Origin: Daphnia pulex
Lineage: Eukaryota > Arthropoda > Branchiopoda > Diplostraca > Daphniidae
NCBI RefSeq assembly: GCF_021134715.1
Contig: NC_060028.1
Span: forward strand, 7,338,501 to 7,402,500
Direction of reading: 5' to 3'
DNA length: 64,000 bases
Shown here one piece after another: positions 46,131 through 60,694 of this stretch. The translations under genes were made by a program, and so were the position numbers. The notes under the pieces were generated by a model that searched no databases, was not told the origin of the DNA, and worked only from the letters and a program-made list of their open reading frames with translations. How positions within the stretch are numbered: the first letter of the stretch is position 1; each line of letters starts with the position of its first letter.

Positions 46131-49100
46131 ATGGATAACGCTGCGACTGCTGATGTCATCAATGAACCTTCCAGTGATAGAGTCATGGAGGATGTTGGTT
46201 TAATGTCCAGAAAACTGAACAGTGAAAACAGTGAGCCTGCAGATAATGTGGCCACTGCATGTGAAAACTTCGACACTCTTTCACCTAGGGATGGCACTCC
46301 CCAACTAAATGGTGATGAACAGAGCCAGATTGATGATGATGAAGTACAAAGTCTTTTTATAGCTGAAGATTCTGAGGAGGATGAAGATGAAGACGTAGAT
46401 GAAGATGTGGATGAAGAGGATGAAGAAATGCCAGAACTTTTAGACTCAGATGGTGCTGGGATTCAAACAGCTACAAAGGATGATGGTACTACTGGAGAAA
46501 CATCAGATGAGGAAGCACCTCCAGGACTCATTCTTAGCCATGGTTCAATAATGAAGCAGGAAGGCAAGAATGTGGACAGTCTCTCAGGTGTAGTTGAAAA
46601 TGAACAGTTAGAAGATGATTTACAGAGTCTTACTGACAAAGGAGACCAAAACCAAAAGTAAATACAAAAATTAAGTCTATACATTATTCCTTCTCAAGGG
46701 TTCCACATGGCAACAATTTCAAAAAATTCTTTTTAAATTTTGCATCTAGCATTAAACTGCAAGGAACTCCATCAGCAGCTCTAAGAAGATCCAGCAGGAC
46801 TAAATTACCCATCAGCCCATCTCCAAACGACGTGTCACTTTCCGCAGGACGTACCACGCGATCACAGATCAATCCTGACATAATCGCAAAGCAAAAGTAA
46901 GGAAATCTGAACTTGTTTTTTAAAGCCATATATTGGAGATCCATTTCTCTTACAGGTCTTTCATGCATAAATACCAAATTGCTGTCAAAAGCTCTATGGA
47001 CTCGTATGTTCGAAGTGCAACTAGCGAAGTTGAACAGGTTAAAGTGGAAACACAAGCCACAAAGCGCAAATGGGAGGATACAGGAGGGACAGATGCCGTG
47101 CATTCTCCTCATAGTTCTCCAATTCAAGAGAAAAGAAACAAAAAGTAACTAAAAAATGAAGCTGGCGTTACGAAGCATTTGTAACTAACTGTAGCACTTT
47201 TGCAAACTTTAGATCAATAACAAGCACTCCATCAACAGCAAGTACCCCATCGACCAAAGTTGGTAGCCATTTCATGGAATTGCAAAGCAAGACATTTACG
47301 CGCCATGACACTTTTTGCTGGGTGTGTCATATGGATGGCCAGGTAATGAGAAAAAAGTCCCAACGTTTCTGTGATGGATTAAAATGAAGTTTCTGATTAG
47401 GTATTGGAATGCAGACAGTGCCCGCGTGTGTTTCATCAACGATGCGTTCAACTTCAGTCCCCAATTCCGACTGATTGGACATGTACGGAATGTTGCTCTG
47501 TTCGCAATGCCGAAAAACATAACCATCTCGAGATGGACCAGTTAACTGAAATGCTCAACTTCGCTATGGAGCGAATCAAGTCGGTGGCTGACGCGCAACC
47601 TTTCTTTAAACCTGTTGACACGGAAGAATTCCCGCACTACACCGAGTATATTGTTAGTCCGGTGGATATCAGCCAGCTGGAGGAGAAGATTGTTCAAAGA
47701 TCTTACACTTCCACTAGAGCTTTCCTGGCTGATTTCCGCTGGATCTTGCACAATTGCATAATCTTTAATTCGTCTCACTCAAAATTGACTAGCACGGCAA
47801 GAACGTTGATGAAGGTATTTTAAGGTTTAATATGATTTATTTCAAAATCTTAACCAAATCAAATTTCCCAATTGCAGGTGTGTAAACATGAAATGGCTGA
47901 GATTGATACTTGTGCCGATTGCTATGTGCATGCTCACACCAAACGAGAAACCTGGTTCCTGGAACCGTGTCAAAGGCCTCATTTACTGCTCTGGGCCAAA
48001 CTCAAAGTAAATTTCATCTCAAGTCATTCTCACAAATCTAGTTTTAAGTGTTTTAAGTGGCTTGATAGGCACGTCCAATGAGCAAAACAAAAATTATTTA
48101 ATGATTTGTTGTTTTCCCCAGGGGTTTCCTCATTGGCCGGCTAAAGCGATGAAAGCAAATAAAGAAGGCAATGTGGACGTGCGCTTTTTCGGTGCACACG
48201 ATCGAGCTTGGGTGCCCGCCAAAGATTGTTTTTTGTACAGGTAAAACAAGAACAAGGTTTATCTTTTTGCAAAAAAAAATTAATGTCAATGTTTGTTTGT
48301 TTGCAGCCGCGAAATGCCTATGCAGTTAAAAAATCAGCGCAAAGCAAATTTGATTGCTTCAGTTGAAGAAGTTGACCAACACATCAAAAAGCTTGTTGAG
48401 CGCTACGGTTCTTTCGCTTACCCCTCGCCACGTACGGCTTACAACCCAAATAAGGAGGACGAGCAATTACAACAACTTATTCCTGGGTAATTGACGTGAA
48501 TTATTCATCAACTTCATATCATGTCATTTATTTGTTTTTGATTTCGTTTTGGGTCGGTAGTTATAAAGTATCAGAACACTCACAAAGCTCACTATGCAAG
48601 TCTGACCGAGTTGGGGAGTCTGGTGAAGCGGAATCGATGAATTCTGATTCAGATGCAGGAGATGCTGCCGATAACGACCTGATTCCTCAAGCCAACCTGC
48701 CTGAAGGTGATCGTACAGAAGAAAATCGTTCTGAAGGTCGAAACTTCTTGGCCATGTTACAACTTGCACCTCGAACTGCCGCCGAAGCTGCCACGCCAAG
48801 AACAGCTACTCCCACTTCAACATCCGCATCACCGACCCCGAGTCAGAATATGGCTCCTGTTTCAGTCTCTAAACAACCAACGCCCAATACGACATCGACT
48901 GCTGCCGTAAAAGTACAGGTATTTTTGTTTTAAAAGAAATATCTTTTTGTTTTATTTTTAATAGTTGGATGTATTTTTTTTAAATTTCAGGTTAAAAATA
49001 GCAAAACTGGACGTGTTGCCAACACTAAAACGAATTGCGGCGAAACAGTTGAAGATGTGCTCACCAAAAATGCAGGTGCGCCTACGAACGATAGCAGTAT

Positions 49101-51569
49101 CAATGAAGCTGCTTGTGAAATCATCAGATTAACCAAACCTCAACTAGCTTCGGTAGTTTTTAATTGTTAAAAAAACAACGTTACTGTAAAACTGATTGAA
49201 ATCTTTCGCTTTCAGCCATCACGAAGATCCTCGACATCGAAAGAGATCCCTGCTGTGAAAACGGAACCTGCAGATCCTGAAGACGAAGATGATTCCTGTT
49301 CCGTGACGGGATCCAAGGCTTGTTCAATTTCCCTAGCCATCGATAACGTTGTCGGAAACTACAAGCCTACAGTGGTTGTGAAACCCAAACCTGAAGCATC
49401 AACGAAATCTACTCCAAAGTCTGTCGGCAAACCTACCTCTTCCAAACCATCGGGTTCTAAACCATCGACTCAAAAGCTCCTGGCCAGATCCACACCTAAG
49501 ACTACTCCAAATCGACCTTCGGGTGGGAAAATTATTTCTGCCTCGAAAATGAATGCTAAGGCGAATCGTCGTCTGGTTGGTGATGACGAGGATGAAGATC
49601 TCGACCCGGCAATGTACCTGGATCCCACGATCACAATAACTCTGATTAATAACGATGAGAAGAAAGCAGTGAGCAAACACGTCAATGATGTTTCGAGTGC
49701 TAGTTCTATTAGTTCCAGCGACCTTCAGGTATTAAATTTGTTTCCTTTGGTGTATAAACAATATTTTTCAAAATTATTTCTTGTTAGGCCCTGAATGCTC
49801 TTGGAGAGAATGTGTCCATCACAGTTGTGCCTAAAAGAAAAGTGGGATCAACACCAGCAGGTGGTGCTAGATCTAAGGAGAACGAGGCTGTAGACCAACC
49901 TATGGTGATCGAAGTGGATCCAGCCGCTCTTCAAAAAGCTAGACTACCGACTCAACCCGCTAAAGCGCGCAAGTCCTTTCCGGCAAAAGCACGCCAATTT
50001 GGCCATTCAGGACAATCTTCATCGCAAAAATCCTCTCAGAAACATCCCGTCCCTCCTATGGTGTCGATTCCCAGTCGTCACTTGGGTATGGAGATCGCCC
50101 GACCAACAACTCAGCAATCGACTTCAACTCGCATTCCTTCAATTACCGTCCGACCTGTGACGCAGATGCCTGCAGCCCAACCTAGCATCATTCTTCAGCC
50201 AGGTTCTTCTGATACAGCCTCCATCAGTGCGATTACTGCTGCCATGAAACAACCGAATTCAACATCAGCGACGACAGCCAATAGTACCGGCAGTAGTACT
50301 CTTACTCTGAACACGATGCATACTGTTGGTCCGGAATCGGGATTTGGGACTGGCGGACTTTTGCTCACCTTTAATCGCTCTGCGCCCACGTTTGCAGCAA
50401 CAGGTGCGAATTCCACTTCGTCTTCAGCTCAGGTGCAAAACAAAGCTGAATGTGGACCGCTTACCGCCCAGTTGGCCTCCAGGACACAGCAAATTTCAGA
50501 TATGGTATAATTCTTTTTAATCATATTTGAAATATGTTTTAAGCGATTTAATTCAACTTGTGTAGGTCCGCAACACCTTGGAGACATTGATGCAAGAAAT
50601 GAGTTCTGCTGGGAATTTGGAAGCCACAATTGTTCAATTACAAATGGACTTAGAACGATGTCGCTCGTCACACCAGCAAGAAATTTTGGAAATGAAGAAA
50701 ACCCTGGAAACTCAGCAAACTTCTGCGGAATCGGAAAAACAGCGAGCTTTGGCGGAACTTCGTCGGCAACTGGAGACTGACAAACAGAAGGCGATCGATG
50801 AAATCAAGAAGAAACAGTGGTGCGCTCATTGCAGTCAAGAAGCCATTTTTTATTGGTAAGAATAAATAATAAATTTAATCTAAAAAAAAAATAAAAATTT
50901 ACTTTATCCCCATCAAATGTTTTAGTTGCTGGAATACAGCCTACTGCGACTATCCATGTCAGCAAGCTCACTGGCCTAAACACATGAATACTTGTGCCAA
51001 CGCTAATCAGAATACGGAAACTGAAGCCACAGAAGCAGAAGAGTGCAGTAGTCCAATAGAATCGGCCAAAACAACCACTCCACAGAAGTCAATACCGGTA
51101 CCTTAATTTTGTACTTAAATAGAAAAAAAAAATCTGAATAAATTTGGTTAACTGAGCCAAACGTTTGTTGCATTATTATTAAGATTGTCAACGGGTCTCC
51201 AAGCCAAAGTAAAAAGGTCACTTCTATAGTCAAGACAATCCAGCCCGTTTCTTCTCCTACCGATATGGGCTATACCGTTTTGACTTCCTCGGATATGTCG
51301 TTAACTCCGTCTCCGAGTAACACAGTGGCACTACGTGTTCATCCCATCACTGGAGCCCAGTCGGTATATTTCCGTTAAAATTTCTAAAACTTTTATTGTT
51401 ATTCTGCATTATTCAACAGATGATCCAAACCATTGCTGCACCGATTGCCCTATTGGTCACTAATCCAGTGGCTCCTCCAATTGAATTGACACAACCTATC
51501 CTGACTTCTGCAGTCACACTATCGCTACCAGCTGTTAACCAAGAGTGTCAAGAACCAGGAAGCGAGTGA
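46131..51569 (+). CDS. ZMYND8: ZMYND8-type PHD-Bromo-PWWP-MYND chromatin reader
   Basis: 1458 aa nuclear reader of acetylated and methylated histones. Sixteen exons fit: 46131-46657 (coding part), 46750-46896, 46956-47144, 47213-47342, 47401-47814, 47878-48006, 48122-48240, 48307-48486, 48561-48918, 48991-49152, 49216-49728, 49788-50504, 50566-50855, 50926-51097, 51184-51363, 51420-51569. Domains in order are an acidic N-terminus (~80-125), PHD finger ([10 protein letters not shown]...CTEC, ~315-355), bromodomain (~375-470, with the acetyl-lysine asparagine in LHNCIIFNS), PWWP ([13 protein letters not shown]...[11 protein letters not shown], ~510-560), a long S/T/P-rich linker, a coiled coil (~1210-1275) and a C-terminal MYND finger ([28 protein letters not shown] broken by an intron). 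The order matches ZMYND8 and its relative ZMYND11; MYND at the far C-terminus and the PHD/bromo sequence favour ZMYND8. The start uses the first in-frame ATG after the 46089 acceptor. Confidence 0.92.
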
Positions 51570-51901
51570 CACTAATAAAAAAGGACCTTAAAAACAGGCA
51601 ATCGTATGAATTTATATTTTATGTTTTAAGAAATTCTACGCCTAGTTTTACCATATTGTATACATCAGCAAATGTGGTAATCTCTACTCGTTTGAATTCT
51701 AAATAATTGTGAAGCTCCGAACGAAGCCTCTTAAACGATGTCCACAGGATGCTCATTGAATATGTATGTACAATCTACAATCATCGTGTATAACAGTGTC
51801 CGCTTTATAAAAATGATTTGCTACCGTATGACATCGTTACTCAAGAGATATCATGCTATATGCCGTTTTGCTTTCTAATTTTTTCAACACAGATTTTGCT
51901 G

Positions 51902-51907
51902 AATAAA
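51902..51907 (+). terminator. Poly(A) signal of ZMYND8
   Basis: AATAAA about 330 bp beyond the ZMYND8 stop and before the convergent ribokinase gene. Confidence 0.5.
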
Positions 51908-52013
51908 GCTATTTTGGCTTTTATACATATTCCGCCCATTTCTCAATATTCTGCATCAAATTCTTAAAACTGGAAATTTTTATAGCTAAGTGTAATCTAC
52001 AGTTACGCTAAGT

Positions 52014-53366
<1,353 letters not shown>

Positions 53367-54095
53367 TTTTAAAGACACTTTTTGCAGCGTAATTTGTTAT
53401 CGTCTTTAGTTATTATCAGTTGGTGCTCGGAGCTAATATCGAAAGGAATAATATCAATGTCGTTGATCAGAAAGTCAGATAAGTCAAACCCTTGCATCCA
53501 TGAACGTCAAAATTACCTGATTTGAAATCGCTCTTCGATCCAGACTCCAGAGTAGTGGCAGCTTAAATTGTGTCTCGATCATTAAACCAAAGCAGTCTAG
53601 TAATCAAGCGCACAACACAATTCCAAACTTATTATCTGCCATAATATTTACTTTTTGCCAGTTTCGGGAGCGTTCAGTCGTTCACATCGAAGTTGCCAGT
53701 TCTAATAAACCATTTTTTTAGTTACAATTCTCAAGATCAATTTAACAGATTACATTATAAAAAGGAAAATATACCTCTGTTCACTTTTAACAAAAAAAAG
53801 TGTAACATGTATATTAGTTAAACTTTTCAAAAAATATCAACCTCCACTATTCCACTACTCCACTTCCACATTCCCAAAAAAATCCACTTCCTGTTCCTGG
53901 ATAGTGGATACATGATACATCATACTAAAAATATCCATATTACATTTTTTATAAATGTTTCTTAGTTATCTTTAAACTGAAAAGAAAAATATCATAAGGC
54001 CACTCAATTAATTTCAGCCCACACACTTAAAATAATCAATTCAACTGATTCATATAAAAATTTTATTTAAGATACGTGAAAACTGCTCTGACATT
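53367..54095. other. Spacer between RBKS and IER3IP1
   Basis: AT-rich non-coding DNA holding the ribokinase upstream region and the IER3IP1 3' end. A short stretch near 53845-53910 repeats TCCACT-like words. No gene is seen. Confidence 0.5.
54062..54067 (-). terminator. Poly(A) signal of IER3IP1
   Basis: AATAAA on the - strand, 28 bases after the IER3IP1 stop codon. Confidence 0.6.
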
Positions 54096-54488
54096 TCATC
54101 CAAGAACAAATTTCACCAATATGACACCAACATTGATGAATATTAATGGGACTGAAAAGAATAAAAACATGATTAAAACATGTTAAAATATCTCTTTTAC
54201 ATTGCAATTCTTACTTCTCATGACAGTTCTCACTGAGCGAATGATATTGAGGATTTGGGATTTAACACTTGGTCCACTTCCATATGCTTGCATTTGCTCT
54301 CCACCCCATCCAACTATTGAAAAGAAGTTACATTTTGTATTAGATAATAGATACTAAAACAATTCATGCATGTATGCTATATCTGTAAACACTTCACCTT
54401 TGGCAAGAAACCTTTCTTCATGTAAAACACATATCGCATTGACCAAGAGAAGAGCTGCTTCCAACAAGCCCCAGAAAGTAAATGCCAT
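54096..54488 (-). CDS. IER3IP1: Immediate early response 3-interacting protein 1 (Yos1 family)
   Basis: Small ER/Golgi membrane protein of 81 aa (human 82 aa). Exons: 54488-54398, 54313-54215, 54151-54096. It starts MAFTFWGLLEAALLLVNAIC, the N-terminal membrane segment, followed by VLHEERFLAKVGWG, nearly identical to the human VLHEERFLKNIGWG. Then comes VKSQILNIIRSVRTVMR and a C-terminal hydrophobic segment IPLIFINVGVILVKFVLG. The yeast relative Yos1 is a subunit of the Yip1-Yif1 complex needed for ER-to-Golgi vesicle transport. All three exons are short, as expected for so small a gene. The start codon is the only one that keeps the membrane segment. Confidence 0.95.
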
Positions 54489-56825
54489 TTTTGCTGTTTC
54501 TTTAAATATAGAAATATTTAGTTTCTTTCTATATGTTTAGGGGATTCACGTCGGAAATAATGAGTTGTGTCTCGATAACAGAGAACTGGCCAACACAACA
54601 TGTTTAACTTAGTCTGCTATGGAAATCGCCAGATGTCGTGTGATAGAAATTCGTTGAATTTGAAATTTGAATGACTTCATTTTAATTTCGTAGTAATTGT
54701 TCTGAATTAAAAAAAAAAAAACGTATGAAAAATAGAAAAGGCGGAACGCTACTTGCCCACTTGACTAGTGCCATTTATTTTCGATTATGAAAAAAAAAAC
54801 ATAGGCCGGGCGGCCGGCAGGCCGCCATACGGAGTAGAGTCGCTGAGTCGCAGAGTCGTCGTTGTAGCTAATCTAGCTATGCGCTTCAGGTTCAAAATGT
54901 CAATTAAAAGAGTCAATACTTATTATGTAAATGTTGACTTTATTTGTTTGCCTTAATGGTCAACACGGTAATAAATGCTTTTCTTGTTGCAAAACAATTT
55001 TTTGAAAAAGCCGCTCATATATTCTGTCTAATCAGAGCAGAGGCACCTCGTAGAAGAATTGCGTACTTCACAGTTTCGTCCAAGCAACGAAGGAAGGTCG
55101 ACGAAACGTGCCATCTGCCATCATGTCACACAATATAAGTTTCAACGTGAATTGGTGCCGTTAAAAATTGTAGTCCAGATTCCAGATTATTTTCTAATAA
55201 TAAGACTAATTTTAAGTGTTAACCATGACACAATTTTTAGTTTCATGACGACAACACCATGAGTCACGGTAAAAATTGCCAACTACTGAGCAATCCTTGG
55301 CAACGTAGGACTATTTTCGATTTTGGTAGTAAAAATATTCAAAGTGCTACTTCAACTTTTAATAATAATTTAAAAAAAAAACAAGATCATGTAATCGAGT
55401 CAAAATTCAGTACAAACTTATTGCGAAAAAGATTGTCGCACATTGCGTTTTTTCTCATCATTTCCTGCAGCTGAAAAAGAAAATTGACAAAATTAAACCG
55501 CAAGTTAGACATGCTTCAAATCACTTACAAACATTTGACGAATAAGGTGCTATGACCGTATGACGTCAAAACGTATCAAAACGTGCGCACTTGGACTTTT
55601 GGTAAAAGTACGTAACGCAGTCAAGTAACTAAACGCAGTTTAAACTTCACTTTGGTCCAAGTTGCACGACGTTACGCGATGTAGTAGTGTAGTACTACAA
55701 CGCAGTTTCGACATTAAAAATATATTTAACAAAATGTATTTTCCCCATCTAGCTTAACCTTTCCTTTAACTGGGTTAGCAATTCAGGAAATGTTTTGCCA
55801 TCGAATGTAACAAGAAGGAAAAAAAAACATGAACAACTCACCGCGTACTCACCACATGACCCTAAAACCTTTACAGAAGAATCCCTACGGGAACTCGTCA
55901 GGGCTGCTTTTCGCTTCCCACAATCTCCAACTAATTAGTTCTCAATTTCTTTTGAAAAAAAAAAAACCCTATTAGTTCCCATTTTCCTTAATTAGGAATT
56001 TCATGTTCTGCTTTTTTTTTGGTTTGGTTCACTTAATCACGTCACAGTATGTCGTAATCAACGGAAGAAAAAAATGTGGGAGGGGTCGAAATGGTCGACT
56101 TTGTAATGAATGGTTAACGACTCCCAAACTCGGTAACAATGATTAAATATGTATACTTGTCATCATTCGGAAATCCCGGTCTGGTTAGTACAAACATAAT
56201 CATATAACAAAACATGACACAAGTCGGTGTATGCAATTGGATGATACACAACAAATAGGAAGTGGGTGACAAATAATTTTTTTGTTTTTTTTTCGAAATA
56301 AGGGTGCCGGTGGCGCGTATATATGTGACAATGGCCAAACATTTTATTATAGGAAATGTACAAACTCATCAGAATAATCACCAGAATGTCTTGTTGTAAT
56401 AAACCTTTTTGTGTCATTTTTTTTTTTTAATTTTATTTCTTTTTTCTTTCGTCATCATTTTTTATTATTCTTTTGCCTTCAATGGTATTATGTAATTGAG
56501 AACAGGGTGGTGAAATAGAGGGGAAGGGGGTATTAGCGCGGAGATGGATGGGATTTTTTTTTTCATCGCCATAAAGTTAATTATACAATGAAGTTTAAAA
56601 AAAAAAATTCAAAAAATGTGTCTAGATTATCTAGATAGCCAATAACGTTCAACGTTGTACCACCAGGTCTCGTTTCACTTCTCTCTTGCGCCTCGCTATC
56701 GGTTTTGCCAGCCAACGTTGCTCATATATTTACAGACCCGCACGCGTCCCTTTCGTTTATTCCCACACAGCCGAAAAAGGAAAGGAAAGAAAAGAAAGAA
56801 AAAACTCGCAAAAAAATTTCGGCAA
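54489..56825. other. Non-coding region between IER3IP1 and Dpr
   Basis: No exon is supported. AT-rich throughout, with a GC-rich GGCCGG-type patch near 54803-54825 and T/A homopolymers near 56280-56600. The end of the Dpr transcript must lie near 56430-56470, where AATAAA on - occurs twice. Confidence 0.5.
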
Positions 56826-59800
56826 TCACGAACTGCGTGCCGAGTGGGTCGTCATCATCATCATCATCGGACATCGTGACGGCACGTCTTGTCCGGCCGC
56901 CGCCGCCGCCGCCGCCGAGAAAGAGTCGAGCGGCTTAGTAGCCTGGCCCGGCTCTCCACCTCTGGAGATTGGTGAAACGGCCCAATCGGTCGAACAGTTT
57001 GGTGTCAAATTACCATCGACTGCCAGCGCCGAGCAGGAGGAGGGCGTCCAGGCTTCGTCGTCCAGCGGCAAGCAGTTCTCGCTGGCCATCGCCGAGCAGC
57101 CCGACATCCATTTGGTGGCGGCCATCAAGAGCAGAGTCACGAAAGCCGTCGTCCACCAGGTCCAAGCCGATTGGACGACAACGCCCCTGCCGCCGTTTTT
57201 CCCGTGTTGCATGGCCGCCGGCTGCTCCCCTGTCAAAGCCAATACGCAATAGTGATTCGGTTATTATCAGATGGGGGGAAACAGGAGGTCCAGGATACGA
57301 CTAAAATGGCGGGGAGTAAGGATCGGGCTCTCCCATCCGACTCGGCTGACTCGAATAACCCAGCCAAACCGGGTCGCAATTTAATTGTACAACATGCAAA
57401 CAAACGGTTCTTTCCGACGGATGGGATGTCCAATGGATTTGTAGTAGTAGTGCATGTGCACAAGTGTCAAGTCACAGTTAGCTAACCCCCCCTGGCCAGC
57501 TACACACGCAACTAGGGATCCGTGATTTGCGGATCAACTTCCAATGTGCACATAGAGAGACCGAACCGACATAGCACTTGACATTTGAGCAACTCCTGCT
57601 GCCCACGTCCTTGGAGGAATCGACGGTGCGCCGGCTGGCCCATCTGCTAAGACAGTTGCAAATAGCTCGGGGCACGCGGAGACATTGCTAGTTTTCATCG
57701 TTACGTTGACTTTTGAGAGAGAAAAAAGAAAGAAAGAAATCTCATTTTATTTATTTCTTTTTCCCCTTAGTTGGATGAAACCTTCGGGGGGCAGTCTTTG
57801 ATGACCGGAGTGGAACAGTACGTAAAGAAGTTCGCTAGAGACCTGGGCAACATAACAAGATCGATTTCGTAAAACAAAAAATAAATAAAAATAAAAGAAA
57901 AAGAAAATTCTTCTTTGGACTCGTCCTGGATACTCGTCCAATTTTTTAATGATTTTATTTTGAAGAAGAAAAACAAAATAGTGTGTTCATCCTGCCCGTG
58001 TTATTCCCTCGAATCGAGTTACCCAGGTGGACACACCCACCTCTCTCCCAACTTTTTATATGAAATAAAAAAATAACGACGTAGATTTTCTACAAGATTT
58101 ATTCGACGTCGCCAAAGAGGTCGCGAGGTGCAATGGCCAAACTTTGTCCGACATTTCGTGCCGGACATAAAATTTCGCCGACCCTCCCTCCCATATATAC
58201 GACGGCATTGATTATTTTAGCCGGCGAGAACGCCAGGAGTCTCACGAACTTGAACCGACCGGAGTGAAATAAACATCAAAATCGCACGGAAATAGAACTA
58301 TATAGTAATAATACATTAGAGATAGCAGCCGGATCAAAAGACACGAATGCCAAAGGTGGGTGGAGCTTTAGAAAGAAGGAAAGAAAGAAAACTCCTCCCC
58401 CCTTTGCCCATCTATCTCCAGGATCGGCGACAGTGAGAGAGTCCCGGCCCATCAAAGTCTCTCATACATCATCGGGCCGCGGCGGTGACACGCCATCACA
58501 TTTCAAGCCCTTTATACCCCGCGTTCACGGTCGAAATGGCGCGCGCGTGAACTGCGTTCAAAATGAAAATAAAAATTATTTTATTATATTTGTTTTTCTC
58601 CTTTTGTTTTTTACGACCGCGACTTGTTTGTTTTGTTTGTTTTTTAAAGAGAGAGAGAGACCCTGCCGGTGTTGACGGACGTCCAGCAAGAACGCTCTCT
58701 CACACTGGGAGGGAGGGAGGGCAAGTATATGTATAAGGACCCCCATAAAAAGTATTTATTTCTATTTGTAGTTTATTTTTTGGAAAGTTGTTTAAGTTTC
58801 TTTATTCTGTTTGCTTCTAGCTTGTTGTTTATACAACATCTGTACAAGGTCCGTTGTCTAACAAGATTGTGTCCGCTCAGCTGGACTTCACCACCCAACC
58901 GACAGCAGAGAGCCAAAGTCGATTTTCTTTTCTTTTCTTTGAAAAACAAAAAGAAAAGAAAAGAAAAAAAAAGGTTTTTATGGATTTGCCGATCTATGGA
59001 GGTTTGTGTGTCGGACGCTTTCCACCGTTTTGAACCCGCATGTACCGGCCCGTTGGTGCTAAAGTCGAAAAGATTGGCGTCGGGACGTCGGGAGAGAAAA
59101 AAGTCAAACGGAACAAACGTGCGCCACTTACGGAATCAGACTGGGAACGGAACGGCACAGGGACGGATAGGCCAATTAAGCCAATTCAACCCGGGTTTTG
59201 AGAGAGCGAAACGGACAGAAAGGAATAAGAAAAGAAAAAAAAAGCGTTTTATAGAGTCCTGTGTGTTAGGACGGCCTACCCAGCTTAGCAATTCACCCGG
59301 CGATCCGTCAATATCTAAGAGAGAGAGAGAGACAGGAGTGTACGGTTCCTCGCTTTTCGTGGAAATGATGGGGCCGGGCGGCAAGAGAAAGAAAAAAGAA
59401 ATGAAGTGCAACACCAGCTGGACGGCCGGCTGCTGTGGCCAGTCAGCCAGCCAACAGCACTTTGTGTGTGTACACGGGCCTACTGTACCATTTAGAACGT
59501 GGAGAGTGACGCTGGCCGGTTGGAGGCTAGGTGGTCCACACGAATAGTTGCCGGCAAAGTCGGGCGTGGCCGGCGGAACGTTCAAGACTGCCAGAAGTGA
59601 GTCGGGTCCCAGGCGGGTCACGCGGGCGCTCCATCCGTATTTCGTAGCGCCTGCTGGCGATCATATTTATTTGATTTCCATTTTTCTCTTCTTTAGTTTC
59701 AAAATTTTATTTAAGAGAATAAAAAAAAATACGGACCCGATGAGGCCAGCGCTGCGGCTTCTTTAGATCCTTCGAACATGCGGGACTCTTCGAGTGCCGA

Positions 59801-60694
59801 TCCGGCGATCCGCTCCGTCTTGTGGTACCAGAAAATGTAGGGCGGCGTCTCAATCAGCCCCGAAATGACGCAATGCAGCGCCACACCGCTACCGGCCATG
59901 ACGTAAATGTCCGGAGCTCCTCTGATCTCCACCTGCGGAACTGGATGATGATACATTTTAGGATGAAAATTAGTCGAGCTATGATTTTCATTCCACAATC
60001 TCCCCCCTCGCCTTGATGATGAACAAGTAGTAATAGACGGGCGAGGGGGCGGCAAAGGTAAATACAAAGGTTCATCCAAATGTCATTAATGATGTATTAT
60101 CTCACCGACGATGTTTAATTGATAGACGAGACTGAGCTTGGGCTCGCTGGAAACTTGGCATTCGTATTTGCCGGCGTCGGAGCCGCGAACGGCCCTCAAG
60201 TGCAGCGTCCAAATGTCAGAATTGGCCGGGTGGTGCACTTGGAATCGGCCGTCGCCTATAAACGTGTCCGTATCGACCGTCAGCAAATGGCCGTCTCTCT
60301 TGCGAACCCACGAGACCTACAATGTGGACGTGTGAACGAGCAGAGTGAGAGTGAGAGTGAGCCGGCCAATTAATTACCGTCCAACGCGAGTAGATAGTAC
60401 AGTATAAGGAGGATATACAATATAGGGGTGGAAAAAGTAGCCGGGCAAAACGAACCGATTTGTTGGCAACATCCTGGACTCGGCAGACAAGATGGGCGTG
60501 AGCTCCGTACTGAGTGGTCACGTTGAGTGGCAACGACACGTCGAACGACGGCATGTTGTTGCCGACGCTGGCGCCCAGCGCCTTGCCGTCGTGAGAGAGC
60601 GACACCGAGTGCTGATGCTGGCCAGACGAGTCCCCTTTAGGACTCCATAAATCCGAAACTACCGAAGCTCCTGAAACTGACGTTGTTAATTGAC
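56826..60694 (-). CDS. Dpr-family two-Ig cell-surface receptor (3' five exons)
   Basis: Defective-proboscis-extension-response type IgSF protein, a neuronal surface recognition molecule that binds DIP partners. 405 aa are seen in exons 60694-60456, 60316-60106, 59940-59737, 59650-59489 and 57229-56826. Ig1 runs from LNVTTQYGAHAHLVCRV through VSWVRKRDGHLLTVD (typical Dpr WIRKRDLHILT) to DAGKYECQVSSEPKLSL. Ig2 runs from VPQVEIRGAPDIYV through ALHC and FWYHK to DFAGNYSCGPPS. VLNGEQPAAMQHG after Ig2 is the Dpr family tail motif. It is followed by a hydrophobic stretch (WWTTAFVTLLLMAA), perhaps a membrane or GPI signal, and an unusually long A/M/S-rich end. The first exon begins in phase 1 with an acceptor, so a signal-peptide exon is missing; it may lie beyond the window. 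The last exon follows a 2.26 kb intron. Which Dpr it equals is not clear. Confidence 0.88.
57230..59488 (-). other. Large last intron of the Dpr gene
   Basis: 2.26 kb without supported coding sequence. It includes GA-rich and homopolymer tracts (58640-58740, 58920-58975). A long open frame on + at 58669-59547 is built of simple K/R-rich sequence and overlaps the Ig2 exon in antisense, so it is not a gene. Confidence 0.6.

Noticed and set aside
46690-46700. Alternative ZMYND8 splice acceptor at TTCTCAAG
   Set aside because: It would leave a 41 bp intron; the acceptor at 46749 with a better pyrimidine tract gives the same frame and a normal length.
56686-57252. 188-codon open frame on +
   Set aside because: It is antisense to the last Dpr exon, whose tail motif and phase fit the upstream exons.
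58669-59547. 292-codon open frame on +
   Set aside because: It overlaps the Dpr Ig2 exon in antisense and consists largely of K/R-rich repeats; the - strand coding there is supported by family motifs.
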